A stretch of DNA of 64,000 nt from Acanthopleura granulata (taxonomy: Eukaryota; Mollusca; Polyplacophora; Chitonida; Chitonidae), in assembly GCA_016165875.1 (NCBI GenBank), contig JABBOT010000012.1, positions 6,851,534 to 6,915,533 of the forward strand, read 5' to 3'. The stretch's first letter is position 1. Each line of letters begins with the position of its first letter. Below, piece by piece: positions 11,804-37,970 of this stretch. The notes under the pieces were generated by a model, which worked only from the letters and a program-made list of their open reading frames with translations, was not told the origin of the DNA and did not search any database. The position numbers were made by a program, and so were the translations under genes.

Positions 11804-13228
11804 GGAATCTGTCCAAAGTCGGTTCACTATTGTACTAAACTCATCAATGTAGCCAATCTAACATATCCCAATTCTGTGAAAAATCTATTTCACAATATTT
11901 GCGTTCTCAAAACTGTATGAATTCTAAAATCTTATCTTGAGAACTACTAGCAGTTTGCCTTTGAACAATGATCACTGGCTTTCACATTTTTAGCACATCT
12001 GTGCCTCCTCAACACAAGAGCAAAGCCTTGTACTTTTTAATATCCAGAGGTGAATCCCAATGGCAGAATTACACGACATTATCTCAGGGCTCTTTCTCTG
12101 GAATGTGTGCAGAACTGCTTTACTGTTTCTTTCATTCTTAGAAAAACTCAAGCATTGTAACAAGAATATACTACTACATGCAGCGCTTATGGTAAAAAAT
12201 GATAAACATATGAATTTTGGCCATAATTTGACTTGGTATACCCACATACAAGCTTTGAAAATAGAATGACAAATGGAACAAGTTGCTTGAAGCACTAAAT
12301 GAAAGATCATGGAAAATTTGACTTCGGGGAAAGTAAGAAATTTATATTGATTCCTGAAAACAAACATTACAAAAATAATGTACATGTACAAACACGAACA
12401 ACTGGACATCTGAACTTTCGTCCATCACTTGTACAAACCAACGCTGACATTCCCAAGGGAGTCAACTCCTCCAGGCACAGGCTCATGAGTTTGAACAAGC
12501 AGCTGATCACTTCCCTTGGCAAAGTTCCCATCACAAAGTACAAAAGGACAAGACAGAACAATCACTGCCATACTTCTAGCATCAGAGCTGACAAGAGTAA
12601 CCCACACAAAATGTGCTGCCTTAAAATGCCTCTGAAGACAACTCCTTGCTGGCCTGCTGGTTATCAACAGCAGAGGTTCATCAGCGCAAACCTCCAACAA
12701 CATTACTCCTGCTGACTTCATCCTGACCACACTAATGGTACATGTATTATACACAAACAGACCATATCATACACAGGAGGGCCCAACATTATGCTAACCT
12801 CAGCCCTGTTCTATAGCAATTAATTATACTTGTTCACAGTACACTCTCACTAGGACAAAATGGCAGGAGTATTTCACACAGGTTACAGAGCAGTGAACAA
12901 CAGTAATCCTACATGTACACAAAGTAAACAATGCTCACTGCGAAAACAGATTTTACAAATACCCACAACTGGTACATCTATGTGGTAGTTTAATAGGGGA
13001 TGAACACTAGCTCTTCTGACCACACACATATATGCCCAGTAACAACTAACACAGTTCACTGTGCCACAAACTGTATATAGTAAACAGGCATTTCACATAA
13101 GATGTCAGATGCACAGATTGTCATAAAAATCCCAAAACAAAACAAACCTAAGCACAATAGTTTATATACTAACCATAATCACAAAAATAATGAGGTGATT
13201 CAGTAATTGATCCAAAAACAGCATGCAA

Positions 13229-13234
13229 TTTATT
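13229..13234 (-). terminator. Candidate PAK4 polyadenylation signal
   Basis: AATAAA on the minus strand, about 510 nt past the PAK stop codon. The assignment rests only on the hexamer and its distance. Confidence 0.25.
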
Positions 13235-13746
13235 TACACACACAACTCAAAACAGATCTCCGCTAAAATGAGGATAACACAGGGCCTTTATCTACATAAA
13301 TGGATTTTAAAAACAGGGCACAAGTTTTTATACACTGGACACACAGCTGGACAGCAATATCCCAGAAAATATGGTACACTGTGGGCTTCCAGTCAAAACC
13401 TGCCTTGGACACGGAGTTAATTTCTGAATATTTCATGTGCTAAATGTATTTATGCTACATATCCAAGATACCAATCTAGAATTCTTAAGAGCTAAAAAAA
13501 GTGTTGACTTGTAAGTAAAGCCCAGGAGATATGTCCTCAGCATTTCACTTTTCCCTTTTTCTTTCTGAACATGCACTTTCAACACTGCTATCTGGCACAT
13601 GGGGAAGAACATTTGTAATGAATACGAGTGCCAGTGCCTTAGCACATGTAGGACTGAGGTCCAAAGGCCTTAGCCTGTGACTGAGACCTGGATCCCACTG
13701 ACCACCAGTCAGTAGCCTGAGAGAGCGAGAGAGGAGTGGAAGGAGG

Positions 13747-25952
<12,206 letters not shown>

Positions 25953-25978
25953 CTTGGCTTTTGGGCGGTCAGACTTCT
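25953..25978 (-). other. PAK4 5'UTR part of the start-codon exon
   Basis: On the minus strand an acceptor 'ctgtctttcag' precedes 26 nt of leader before ATG. The frame is open through this leader (KSDRPKAK), so upstream in-frame coding is not excluded. The MFKKKK start agrees with other group II PAKs, so the leader is treated as noncoding, with more 5' exons upstream. Confidence 0.6.
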
Positions 25979-25999
25979 GAAAGACAGAACAAAACCCAA

Positions 26000-28900
26000 G
26001 TAAGTCAACTATAACACTCAGTAAGCAAGCACACCTTGCACTTAAAAATTATCCTGCAAATACAAATTCTGACAAGTAATTAATTTACTTCAAAAATGAT
26101 ATATGTAAAATTCTATAAGCAGACAGTCTTCATTACATGTACTGTAATTCTTCAACCTTTTCCAATATGTACAATAGGTTTATTCAGACATACTCTGAAA
26201 ATATTATTCTGCAGTGACCGTCAAAGTTATAGTTGCATAAATCACACTGAATTGGTTCTTTCAAACACGAAAATATGAAAAACCTACCTTAGTGTCAAAA
26301 CCTCTGTGTCTTTAACACAAGGTGAAATCATACAGATTGATATCACCTGAAATGCTTTCTGAAATTTAAAAAAAAAAAAAAAACACAGGGTTTTATTAAA
26401 ACTGCTGGTGAATTTCCACTTTGCCTGGTGTGACATTACAGGCAAAAACATTGCATAATCCATCGCTGATGTATATCCATAAATGAAGCTGTACTTTCAA
26501 ACGTTGTTGACATATCCAACTATAACTGCCAGTTGATATATCCAAGCATACGTGTACTGTTGTGTTATTCTGATTTATTCTAAATCCTATTGAAACATGG
26601 TGTTAGCTTTGTTCAACAGGATTTCCATCCTATCTGCTTAACATTTCTACCCTGTTCCTACTACATGTAAATTAGCACAGAGAGGACTTAGCTACGTATG
26701 CTCAAAGACTGGACCGCACTTCAACCAAGCACACATGGACTTGCCCATGTACGACATGTACAAGGGGCTACATATCCATACACCACCAACCATCAACATT
26801 CCTATGATATCACCTAGGAATCTTCAGGAATGTCGAGGAATCGGGTTTGTAGAGACTACAGAACCGTTTTCTTACCAAACTGCCAGCAATGCCAGTATCT
26901 AGCATATTCAGTTTCAATGCACGCAGTGCCATCAATCTTTTATGCAAACCTACAACATTACATAGTTACAGTAACAAACAGAACAATTCAAATTATGTGC
27001 ATCCAGCATCTATGGCATGTACCTTAACATGCAATTCTGTGATATGTTACAAACTCAAAGGTCTGTTAGTCATACGTGTACTACATGTACATAAACATAA
27101 GCATAAGCAGATGTAGATAGTGTGATATAAAATACATGTACAAGTCCATTCAACCTGATAAAAATGGCTTCACACATACATGTGTATACATGAAACATCT
27201 AGTGGTTCAACTTTCATTCCACAAATTTAAACCAGCTCACTTTAACATGGGTGAACCCTGTAGCATACATGTAAGCTACATCGGTGCATGAGAGCATGAC
27301 TTATTCCTGATGGATTGTTACCGTAAGAGCTGAGAGCAGCATGGGTTTTATCTGACAGCACATTCCTGGGTATTCTCTACAAAAACCATCTTCTCTTTAT
27401 CAAGGTAATGTTTACAATGGGTACTTCAGATCAGCTGACAGCGTCAACCAATGGAAAGGCCTGTACACTTAGAAGCGGGTTGTCCCCGGTCATGGCTGAG
27501 TGAACACATAAGTCACAAAGCTGTAAGACTTCTAAAACTTTACGTACATTTCACCTCACAAATAATTTCATCAAATACAGAAAGTGAACTAAATGTGCAA
27601 ATCAGAAGATAAATCTAAAATGCTAGCCACCTATGACCATAGGAAGTAAGTATAACTTGGGAATTGAGGAATTTGGAAGCCCAATGCCTTTTCTGTACAG
27701 TATGCATGATTAATACATCCTCACCTGTACTATCAGGTAGCCTTGGCAATGTAATGCAAACTTCTGCTTACATAACACATGGTCTATACAGTGACACTAT
27801 TTGAAGCTCACAGACAAACTGTTCACTATGAATAGTGAATTTACAAGTTTTAAACACGTTAACAGGGTTATTCAGTATGAAATGCAAACTAACTTTAACA
27901 GCATTTTTTTTTATAATAAAAAAAATACTTGTAATTAATGATTTCAGTTCTATATTAACTTGGGTCTTGTCTCTATTCACTACAGGTTGGGCCTTACATC
28001 TTGGTGTGCTTTGCCTTTAAATCTTAAGTTCCCTTGGGCTTAGATTTGTATCCCTAAACAGGCCAAAGTTCTACAAACCTTAATTTCGTAGATCTGAAAA
28101 CAAAACATGTTGCCAACCATATCATTTTTAAAGGAGGACTGAAAATCTTAAAAGACAAAAATAATCTTCAATAGAAGTCTGTTGAGTGGTTGTACCCCAC
28201 ATCTGCACAAGCACATATTTAACAGCCAATCAACACAAATTACATGTACATACATGTACACTGTATACAAGTGCAACATACCTGAAAGCTGTAACACATG
28301 CATGCATAATACATTTCAGTTCACATGACCCTTGGCCTGTGCAAGTCAAAGTTCACTTACAATTTTTTTTACTACCAGACCACGTACATAGTTACAAATT
28401 AACTTGTTGCAAGTAGATGCTGTTTGTTAATGTCTTCTGCCATCACTCTGATGAATGTTTACTTACACAGACAGTACCGCATGCCCATAACTACGTAACT
28501 TATCTCAATCACTTAACAAATCTGTTAAGTTCAATGCCACCATTATGAAAATGCAGTATGTTTCCCAATTCTATATTCCAAGGATATAATTCAACCTGAA
28601 TCACAGCCTATAAAGAATGATAAATCACTGTGTGATAAGAAGATATCACACCGTGGAGAAAATTATGGGTGACCTCAGCTTGTGTTTCTCAAAGACGATG
28701 CAGAATAAAGATTGTGCAATATTAATTTGAAAACAACATAAACTCCTGTTTGACAAGTAAAAATCACTGTTCATAATCACTGTTTTTCGTCTGACAAATC
28801 GTATTTAATTTTTACTTTCGGACAGATTTTATTCAACGAATTACACAAAACTGGTGGGTCTGAATGTAGACATGTATGCAGGTTTTCAGGCCATGTCTGG

Positions 28901-31900
28901 CACTGGGTACATGTACAGTGTATATCCAGTACAACATGAGCTTGGTAAGGGTAGACACCATTGTCCTGCAGTGACCTCAGGGGCACACACTGGTGGGGCC
29001 TGCAGGCTAGCTCTCCCAGGTGTCAGGCCACTCTTTAACACATGTATGCCTGGCCTGGTGGTACTGAGGGTTACTGACCCACTTGCTAAATGCCCCTTGA
29101 CAGTTATATGGTCTCCCCTCCCCATACATGTATGTAACATTGCAGCTATAGAATCATTCTCCAGCAATTTACTGGGTTTACAGTCAGCTAAGATAAAGAG
29201 GCAGGCATCTGACCCAGGGTAGTGGGATGCCTGGGAGGGTCAGACTGTCCCATAAATCACAGCCAACAGGTCCCCCTCTGTAAGTACATGTACTTGTACA
29301 GGGCACCTTGATTTAGTGCTTGGATAAAAGTAGATTAACTTCATGTAACTCTATGTAGAGGTCATATTCTTAAAAACTTCTTATAATCATATATCAGAAT
29401 AGAGGACAGTGACAAAATTCTTTGGAGTTCTCTTGTTTTTACATCCTGAACCAATGCCCATGAACAAGGACAGCTGAGGAATCTACAAATTCCCTGTCCA
29501 CGGCTGGGATTGAACACACACCTTGTGTCAAAAGATCTTCCTGCCTACCACTATAAAACCACACCCCGCTTCCCATTCTGATTTATAAACTTACATGTCT
29601 CAGCAAGTAGTAGTGTATGGGTGGCCTGCCACAGCTGCCACATGACCAAGATGTGTTTTACTGACCATGTTCAGTGGTAGAATTATTGAAACCAATGTTC
29701 TAAGCAGCCCAGTCAGCAAACCTCCCATGATCCCCACTAACATAAACAGCCTGTCAACAGTAAACCTGCACACTGTATGTTTACATGTGCAGAGCTGGCC
29801 AACACAAACAATAAAGGCTGAATTACATACCAACTAAATCTCTACCCTTATGTCAACCATATTTATAATGACATTACATGTTCATAAACCAATCCCTGCA
29901 GCATAAATGGACCTCCCAAAGTTAGAGCTTATTCCCATTATAAACAATTACTCTTGGTACATGTATTACATTCTACATGCATGATACAAGCTGAGGTACT
30001 GGGTGCCGTATTTATACCTCACTGCTGAACTGGGCTCAATCCACCCGTTCTCCAACCATGTGCCAAGACAAAACAATGGTATTCTTGACTAAAACATTTC
30101 AGCATGATGCAAATTACATATATAAAATTTGGCCACAGCTCTCATTCATATCATATTTTGTAATTGTTGCAGACAATTTTTGTTTATTTATTTTTTTTTT
30201 TGCCAGCTGTTTTCATAAGTTGAATATAATACACAGCCACGAAAGACTTGTAACTGATCTGTCTATTTAATTGAGGCCAATCAACACGATCAACAACAAC
30301 GAGACATCATCATCATCATCATGTCAGAGAAGCAAAGCTGGGGTGATCATTCGCAATCAGGAACATCACTTACCCAAGGTGCTACATGTATGTATTTCAT
30401 AACATACTAACTACATACATGCAGGAAACTTACAACACAGGTAGCCAGATGTCAATTCCACAACTGTTTCCTGAATATAGCTTTAAAAACAAGTCTTATG
30501 ACATATGTGTACTGGATGCATAACCTTTGCGCTAAGTTAAAATAAAGAGCTTTGATGGATCTGCTAGGCAATGAGTTCTTTTATGATGTGTACATATTTT
30601 ATATATATTCATGTATAACTGGGGATGGAGTTTTTCAGAATCAGCAAAAAAGAAACCTTAATACCTCAGCATAAGATCCCATACATAATAGGCAGATGCT
30701 GAGCAAACATGTTGTATACATGAAGCATACATGTACATGTATTTATATAAACACATAAATGTATAAATGTAGCTAGCATTTTCTGAATCCTATCATGTAT
30801 GAGTATACATACCGGTATGTCAATGTAAGTTGTTACAAGATGGCCTGATGTGAAAGTCATTAATAATACCATACAAGAAATGTTTTTCTAAATGTTAAAT
30901 ATTTCTTTACTCATTACATCTAGACTATCTCAGCCACTTTCGCTACAAGCCCTGTGGTATGAAAAGTTACTGAAGGCAGTCATAACGTTAAATTTAAAAT
31001 TCCAGCATTTATTTCTACACCATACTGATTACTTGAGAATATTTCAAACCACTGATCTTTGGCAAGTTAATGAGAAACATTCCCATGTGTGACATACACA
31101 AAAACAATACTATAAATCAGGCTGATTTTTAATTTGGGAAGCAATAATATTTGCTAAAATTTATCTCTTGCCTGAAAACTTTTAAATTAGGCTATACCTT
31201 TATAACATGACTTGACACGAAATATTAAATCATAAATGTTTAAAAACCAAATTAATCCAAAGTATTTGTGCCTTTTTGACCTTACCCTTCATTTGACCTT
31301 GTCCATACACTTACATGCTACAAAAAATACCCCTGAATACAGTGCATGTATGTCAGTCATGCATGCATATCATATGTCACCCAAATGATAACTGGAAAAG
31401 CTTTACACATACTACACTATTAACAGAAATTGCACCATTTCTGCCTTTAATCCATCCACGTTAAAAAATTTGCAAAGAATCTGGATGTATAGTGCATGTA
31501 CAGCAAACATTTGCATGGCGTATTATCCACATTAGGTATTAAAGCAACTTAGCTTATCTGTAATGCAGATATTAACTTTGATAACACTTATACATTTACC
31601 CTCCCTTGTCCACCCCCTACCATACTGTATTAGGTAATTTGCCTGTGACCACATACCACTCCAGGCTGAGCTAGAACTGGAATGTAAATAAAAACAAAAC
31701 AAGTTTGGCCCACATGTGGGTCTGAGAGCACCAAAGTTTGTGATTTTACTCATGAGAACAGCCACAGTCTTGCTGCAATCTAGGTCACCCCAGGGGTTTC
31801 CTACCACCAGTATACCACATGTAACTACAGTCTTAAAGCCTCAAGCCTCAGTGGCAGTGGCTATATGCAGAATCCACTGAATCCACCTTACATGAAAGCT

Positions 31901-34900
31901 GGAGAACATAAAGTGACCTCAAGCTTTAAACTAATGACTATCAGAGTGAAAACTGCACTGCATCCTCCTGTAAGTGTATGGTTATGTACAAGTGCTGTTA
32001 AGGCAAATGTATGTATATCTGTGACAAAATAGTGGGTTTTTCACAAGGTGAAGTTAGTGTCTTAGCCTAGTGCTTTCTGCACTTCGGAGCACAACAATTA
32101 AAAAAGCCAAGTATATTTTTGATAACACAAGGACTGTGTGTATACACATGTACAGTGAATTCATGTGCGAAGATTTACCGTACTGTACCAGCAAATGATG
32201 AATGCCTCATAGTATAAGTCAGACAAGGTACATGTACATGAACAAAATAGATCAGCACAAGCAGTCAACACTGTCACAAGTGGATCTTTCAAGCTAAAAA
32301 GGAAATCACTGTAAAACACCACATACACGTATATATCCCAATAGTAATATTCATGTTTTCTACTAAAGCCCTCTCTAATCCTATAATCTAAGTATCTTTC
32401 AATCTTCATGCACACATCTTAAATCTGTCCAAAAACACCCTGACAAGAATATACACTGATTTTATCTGTGGCTTTCCATCTGTACAGTATACATAACCAT
32501 TTATAATATCAATGTACACATTTAACAGATGCTGCAGCTTTGAATGTTTAGCATTATGTGTTCCACAGCTCAGGCTGCAATACATTTAACATCTGAAAGA
32601 TTCCTGCCGACGGTATCACAGCAGCAGGATCACTATTGAGCCTTTTGATTGCAAGATGTATGGCAAATGTAATTTGACACAAAGATCTGATGTAGGGTCA
32701 AAATACATCCAGCAATATTACAAATGATGCGACTGATCTGATATATATGTATTCATAGATTCACTAGGCATTGACAGAAACTGATATGCACCTATATAAA
32801 CTATGCCTGTAATCATAAGGGGCAAATATACATGTCCCAAGTACAATTAGTGTTACAGCAATAACTGTGGAAAAAAAATACACCTCAGATGGGACTGTAA
32901 AAAGAAAAATAAATAAGAAAAAAAGAATGGGAAAAAAGAGTAGCAAAGCTTTGCAACAACTCACTGTAACATTTTGTGCTCAGGCCCATGAATAACTGAT
33001 GAACCAAGTTAATTGATAGGGTGTCACAAATTCAACTAATCGGCCAACCCACCAATAACCAGATAGGTTTAGCAACTATACATGTACATATAGGTGGCTT
33101 GATGGCACTGAAAACACTGCAGTAGTAACAAGACACCTTCCAAATCAAAACACAATTCTTGCATGCAGGTGTTAACTAGACCAACAGAAAACAGTAAACA
33201 GTTCATCTGTAACTGCACACCTCTAGGACAACTCCGAGAGACCTTGCTGATGTGTCATGCATGTGCATACATGTATTTCCATAAAAACTAAAATTCACAC
33301 AGCATGTACAAGACCAAAAAAAACTCTTGATGCACACAAAAATAAATTTATACTGCATGCATATGTACACTGTATATCACTGTGAGATCTTAACACAAAA
33401 ACAAACAAGAACTCACCTGATTTTCTGAAACACATAAGCTACTGTAACCTCAGTCTTTGTGCAAAATCCATTAGCACAGAGAAACACTGGCACAGCCAAC
33501 TATAAATAACACTAAGTGGGATTAACACACAGCATGCCAATCAAAACAGCACTCAGAAGTCATCTTCCTGAGCCATGACAGCCTTTGGCACATGATGTGG
33601 ACCAAATGGGCCAGCAGAAATACATTAGATACCTCTGAATATACCCTCAGCTCCATCCTAACATTGCCATGAAGACACGGCCTATAGACTAAACTACTCT
33701 GTCCATCTCATTAGAACCACTGATACTGTTATTTTGTTGTGCAGTAAACGTGTGCACCAACTGTCTCCTGTGCAATTCATCATATCTACAGAACTCTTCT
33801 AGGCTTGCAAACATCCAGTTTCCATGCTTCACGAGAAGAATATCTGACATTATGTACCCCTGTTCATGTACGCTGTGAGTACTGCAGTGGTTTCACATTT
33901 ACAATACTGAAGGTGAAAACGGATTCCCTCAAGGCTGAAGTTATTAAAACCAATTCAAGCATGTTCTAAATACATGCGTTCTCCTTACAACAAGCCAGAT
34001 CAGATTCACACTGTATTAACTTAACCCGTTTTATAATTTCAGACAAACTTTCAAAAGTTTTTTGTGGTGAAAATGTTTGATATTTACTCTTTTGAGAACA
34101 GCTTGACCTCTTCTTATTGTACCCATGTCTGTCATCTGGCTGTTTTATTGTTAGATTGCTTAGGTTATGTTTGGAAATACTTCATGCTGATAAATGTGTG
34201 TTATAACAACAAATATACATAATATTTGTGCAATGAATTCACAAATTCTTCTGCTTGGCTATTAGCCCTCTCCAACTCCATTCACAGACATATATGTTAC
34301 ACCAATGAGCAGTGTATTGCATATACCCTACCATACTACATGTCCATGTATGAACACAGAGATTTACTTCAATGGTAATCCGGGATTCGAATTCTTGTCA
34401 TGACTTCCATATAAACAAAAACTACGAGTTAAAAAAGTCACATTCTAATTCATTGTTTTATTATAATACAAAATACATCGTTTTAGATCACTGAAGTTAT
34501 GATAATGAACATGGCACTCCCAAAATCTGCTTGCTTTTATATGGACTGAAATCTTGACTTGGATCATCATATTGTGATACTAGATTTGAACAAGATTCTG
34601 GTGGTTCCAAGCAAAGAAAATCTGCGAGAGCCCATTTAGGTTCTGGAAAAAATTACGAAAATAAAGTAGTGGAACGATATACATAACATACATGTGCTCC
34701 CTGAGTAAAACTCGCAACATACACAAACTTGCAATTGCATGCCTGGACAGAAAATAAATATTTTATCTGAACTTTGTTACACTTCACCTATTTGAAGACA
34801 TGCTGGTAATATCAATGTGATCTCTTAGTATCCACCTTGTCACAATAATCCATGTCACACAGGCCTTCCACATTCCTCATACACCACAGCATTCCGAAGT

Positions 34901-37899
34901 TGTGAGCCTTTACCATGGCATATTTTCTCCACTAGTACATGCACATACTACTCGGGGACTTCTTAGGTTTACCAGTGTACTGCCCGGTCAGTACCTGACT
35001 TGCCCTAATTATTCATTTCCTGGCAGGCCCAGCGTGTGAAAGAGCAAACACACATGACAAATTAGGTGGTCATGCAAATTAATAAAAAAAAGAATGTGCA
35101 TTACAAAAACTGCAGGTCAGTCACTTTCCCACAACCCTTCACCTTGCTAAAGAGGTCAGACAGTTTCATTAATGGTCTACAACCATGGAGTGTCTACATG
35201 CTGATGCTTCCTACACTGCCCACATGACAGACCTGTGAAGGAAATGGTTGCTAATTTTAAAGGTGTTACAAGTAAGCCTTTGTGACTGCACACCTAACAA
35301 AATCAGGTTTTTTAAACAAATATGTTAGCTATCTGGGGAAATACTATAGAGTATTTACACAGAATGGGTACACTATTTTGTTACAGAATATTACAAATAC
35401 ATACACATACAATTCACATAAAAAACTACCACAACTGACAAATCAAAACGAAAGAAACTTGCTAGATTGGGTATCATTTGGTTACAAGTGCATTATGTAG
35501 GCCCAAGCTACTTCTCCAATCACTTCTTTGAATGGAGGACAAAATGGCCAATATTAAGAATACAATTTTGGTTTCCATAGCCTATACTTTTGTCATTGGT
35601 AATACATATTCCTAATCTTAGCACCCATAAATGAGCTCCTTTGAAGTAACTATCCCTTAGAAAAAGCACGTTTATTTGAGCCCTCCAAACGACTCATTCT
35701 AAGAAATCAGAAACAAGCTCCTTTAGCTGAAGTTGTTGCCAAGTCTGCGAACAACTTTTGGTAATATGTGTCAATAAATTCTTTAAAAAAGAGGAAGGAC
35801 AATTCTAAGGGAAATTTAAGCAGTCTCCTGATTTGGGAGATCCGTGCACTGCCTGAATCAGTTTATCAGTTCCAGCCTTCATGGGTTAAATAATATACAT
35901 GGATGTAATTTTATCAGTCTACATAAATAACAGAATAATGACCTCCAAATGTCACTCAACACACCATAATATCATGTAAACATGTTCATAGGCTGAATTA
36001 TCAATGCAGAATACACCAGTGCCCTAGCTGGCATGATAACTGCTACATGATGTTTCACTCAGATAACAATGTACACAGTCACAACAAATCCGACTGTGAG
36101 AAACAATTACACCAACCATCTCGAGTGTCATTACCTCTTCATATTTAGCATGACCCGAGTGCCACTTTATTGTATACCCACATATCTTTCATAAAAAGGT
36201 GACTAATATATATGTCTTAAGACTTATCATCCAAACTACAATGCAAATTGTTAGCTAGACACTGACATAATAGAAAATATGTTATTTTTACTCTTTCTCA
36301 TCATAATGCATGCTGTATGCATATACTATGTGATGATAGGGTGTTCCAAACATCCATTCATAACAGGAGACAGATGGACAGACCAATGAAACTTCTTCCA
36401 GTAAGTATCATTTATGATATGTATGCTTGGGGTTTTAAGATCATTATCCATCATCAGTTCCACACAAAATGCTACAAACTAATCCATGACACTACTCATT
36501 ACATCATGTACACTTCCTTTTTCTATTTCAAATGGAAATGTATATACGAATAAAAAAAAAATCTTTCTTTGTGGCTGGGGGGGGGGGGGATGTTTCAGGT
36601 TTTTCCATGTCCATATGGGTACAGTTCAGCTGTAAACAAATTAATTTGCTAACAAGGAGTCAAAATATACCGAACAACAGTATGCAATACATGTTTGTTG
36701 AGACAAATGTACTTGTATAATCAGAATTTCAGCCACCACATAAATTCATAGATAAAAGCTAGATTAGATCTGACAGGATCTTGTAAAGCTTGATACTTCT
36801 GCCTCTCATACTATATTTCATGTTTTATATGGAACAAAGAGGCAAGTTTAATTGTAACTTTTGAAAAATGAATCAAGAACTTATGATATATAAACATTAA
36901 GGAAAGCAAACAGACATTTTTCCAAAACGAAGCAAAACTTTCAACAAAAATACAAAAACCTGTCACAATAAAATCTGTCCCACATGTTGCCATGTATAAG
37001 GAACAGAGATTACCCATTATTTATATGGTACTCTCAATGATGTAACAATACCAGAAGCAAAATAAGACACAAGTAACAAAATAACTTGACAACAACTAGT
37101 GATTTTCATGCTGTCAGTTTACTAAAAGTACACTCTCCATATGTCAAAAAGAAATTTATTAAAATGAAGATTTTCACATGGGATATGATGACCAACGTTC
37201 AAGGATATGATCAGTTCCATGGTAAGTCAAAAGGTCACCCTCTTCAGAGACCGTTACCTTTCACATGTTTCCTGAAATGCCATGATGGGGTTAGACATGC
37301 AGCCATGTCTTCTTGTATGGGATAACTGCAGTGTATTCACACTTTATTCAATTATCACACATAACTATGTATGGACTTTATTAACAGGAAAAATATTTAA
37401 TATTTCATTAACAAATACCCATGCAACTACTTAAATTCGTTAATCTTCAAGGTAACTTTTCAACCATCATATCTGTTTCGCCTAACGTCGATTCAACAAG
37501 TTTCAAATCACAGCCAACACTGCAACAGAAGTTGACACATTTAGGCCTTGGTCATGTCTTACGTTTTGCATCTAGTGTTTCAACTTGATGGATTGAGGAT
37601 AAAAATTGTATAACCTCTACGAACTTGTTGTTTGTGACATTACACTGATACAGACGTGAGTCACAAGGGCTTTGTTTCCGTGGGCTTAACCACGCCTCCG
37701 CAAAGACCTAACTGTCCTTTACGCTCGTCTCTGCCACCGGGTGGGACGGACCCTCTCCAATTTCAACAACAACACATCAACCGAATACTCTTCCTCAGAA
37801 TCATGAGATTCTCAATGCTAAATTGTCTAACAAACTAAGTAACACCTATCAGTTACATATAGTTCTTAAATCATGACTAACCGGGACCCTGGTACTCAC
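26000..37899 (-). other. Long presumed 5' intron region of PAK4
   Basis: No coding exon was recognised in about 11.9 kb on either strand. Open frames here (for example near 28854-29222) look random. The sequence is AT-rich with many ACATGTA palindromes, a short CAT microsatellite near 30305, a G13 run at 36575-36587 and a SINE fragment at 29440-29575. A good minus-strand donor (AATCAG|gtgagt) ends at 33417 and may mark an extra or alternative noncoding exon. Confidence 0.45.
29440..29575 (-). mobile_element. tRNA-derived SINE fragment
   Basis: The minus strand shows an A-box-like 'tatagtggtaggcagg' and a B-box-like 'gtgttcaatccc' at tRNA-like spacing, followed by an 'attcctcagctgtccttg' body. 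Tail not resolved. Confidence 0.4.
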
Positions 37900-37970
37900 C
37901 TACAACTGTATATACGCCTGAAGTAGCAGTGACCTGCTTTTCATCAAACCTCTATCGACGCCATTTTGAT
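37900..37970 (-). other. Candidate noncoding first exon of PAK4
   Basis: A strong minus-strand donor (TTGTAG|gtgagt) ends at 37900. Just upstream lies CAAAATGGCG (37959-37968), which resembles the YY1 motif AAnATGGCG often found near transcription starts. The same ATG would open a 6-codon upstream ORF (37964-37944) that stops before the donor. The link to PAK4 is inferred from strand and lack of another minus-strand gene. Confidence 0.35.

Noticed and set aside
11481..11827. Trp/Ser/Pro-rich minus-strand open frames
   Set aside because: They come from the 19-bp tandem repeat read in several frames.
12299..12754. Overlapping 138- and 109-codon frames downstream of PAK4
   Set aside because: Both strands are open over the same bases, and neither encodes recognisable protein features.
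28854..29222. 122-codon plus-strand frame in the long PAK4 intron
   Set aside because: A similar-length frame exists on the opposite strand, composition looks random, and no domain or splice support was found.
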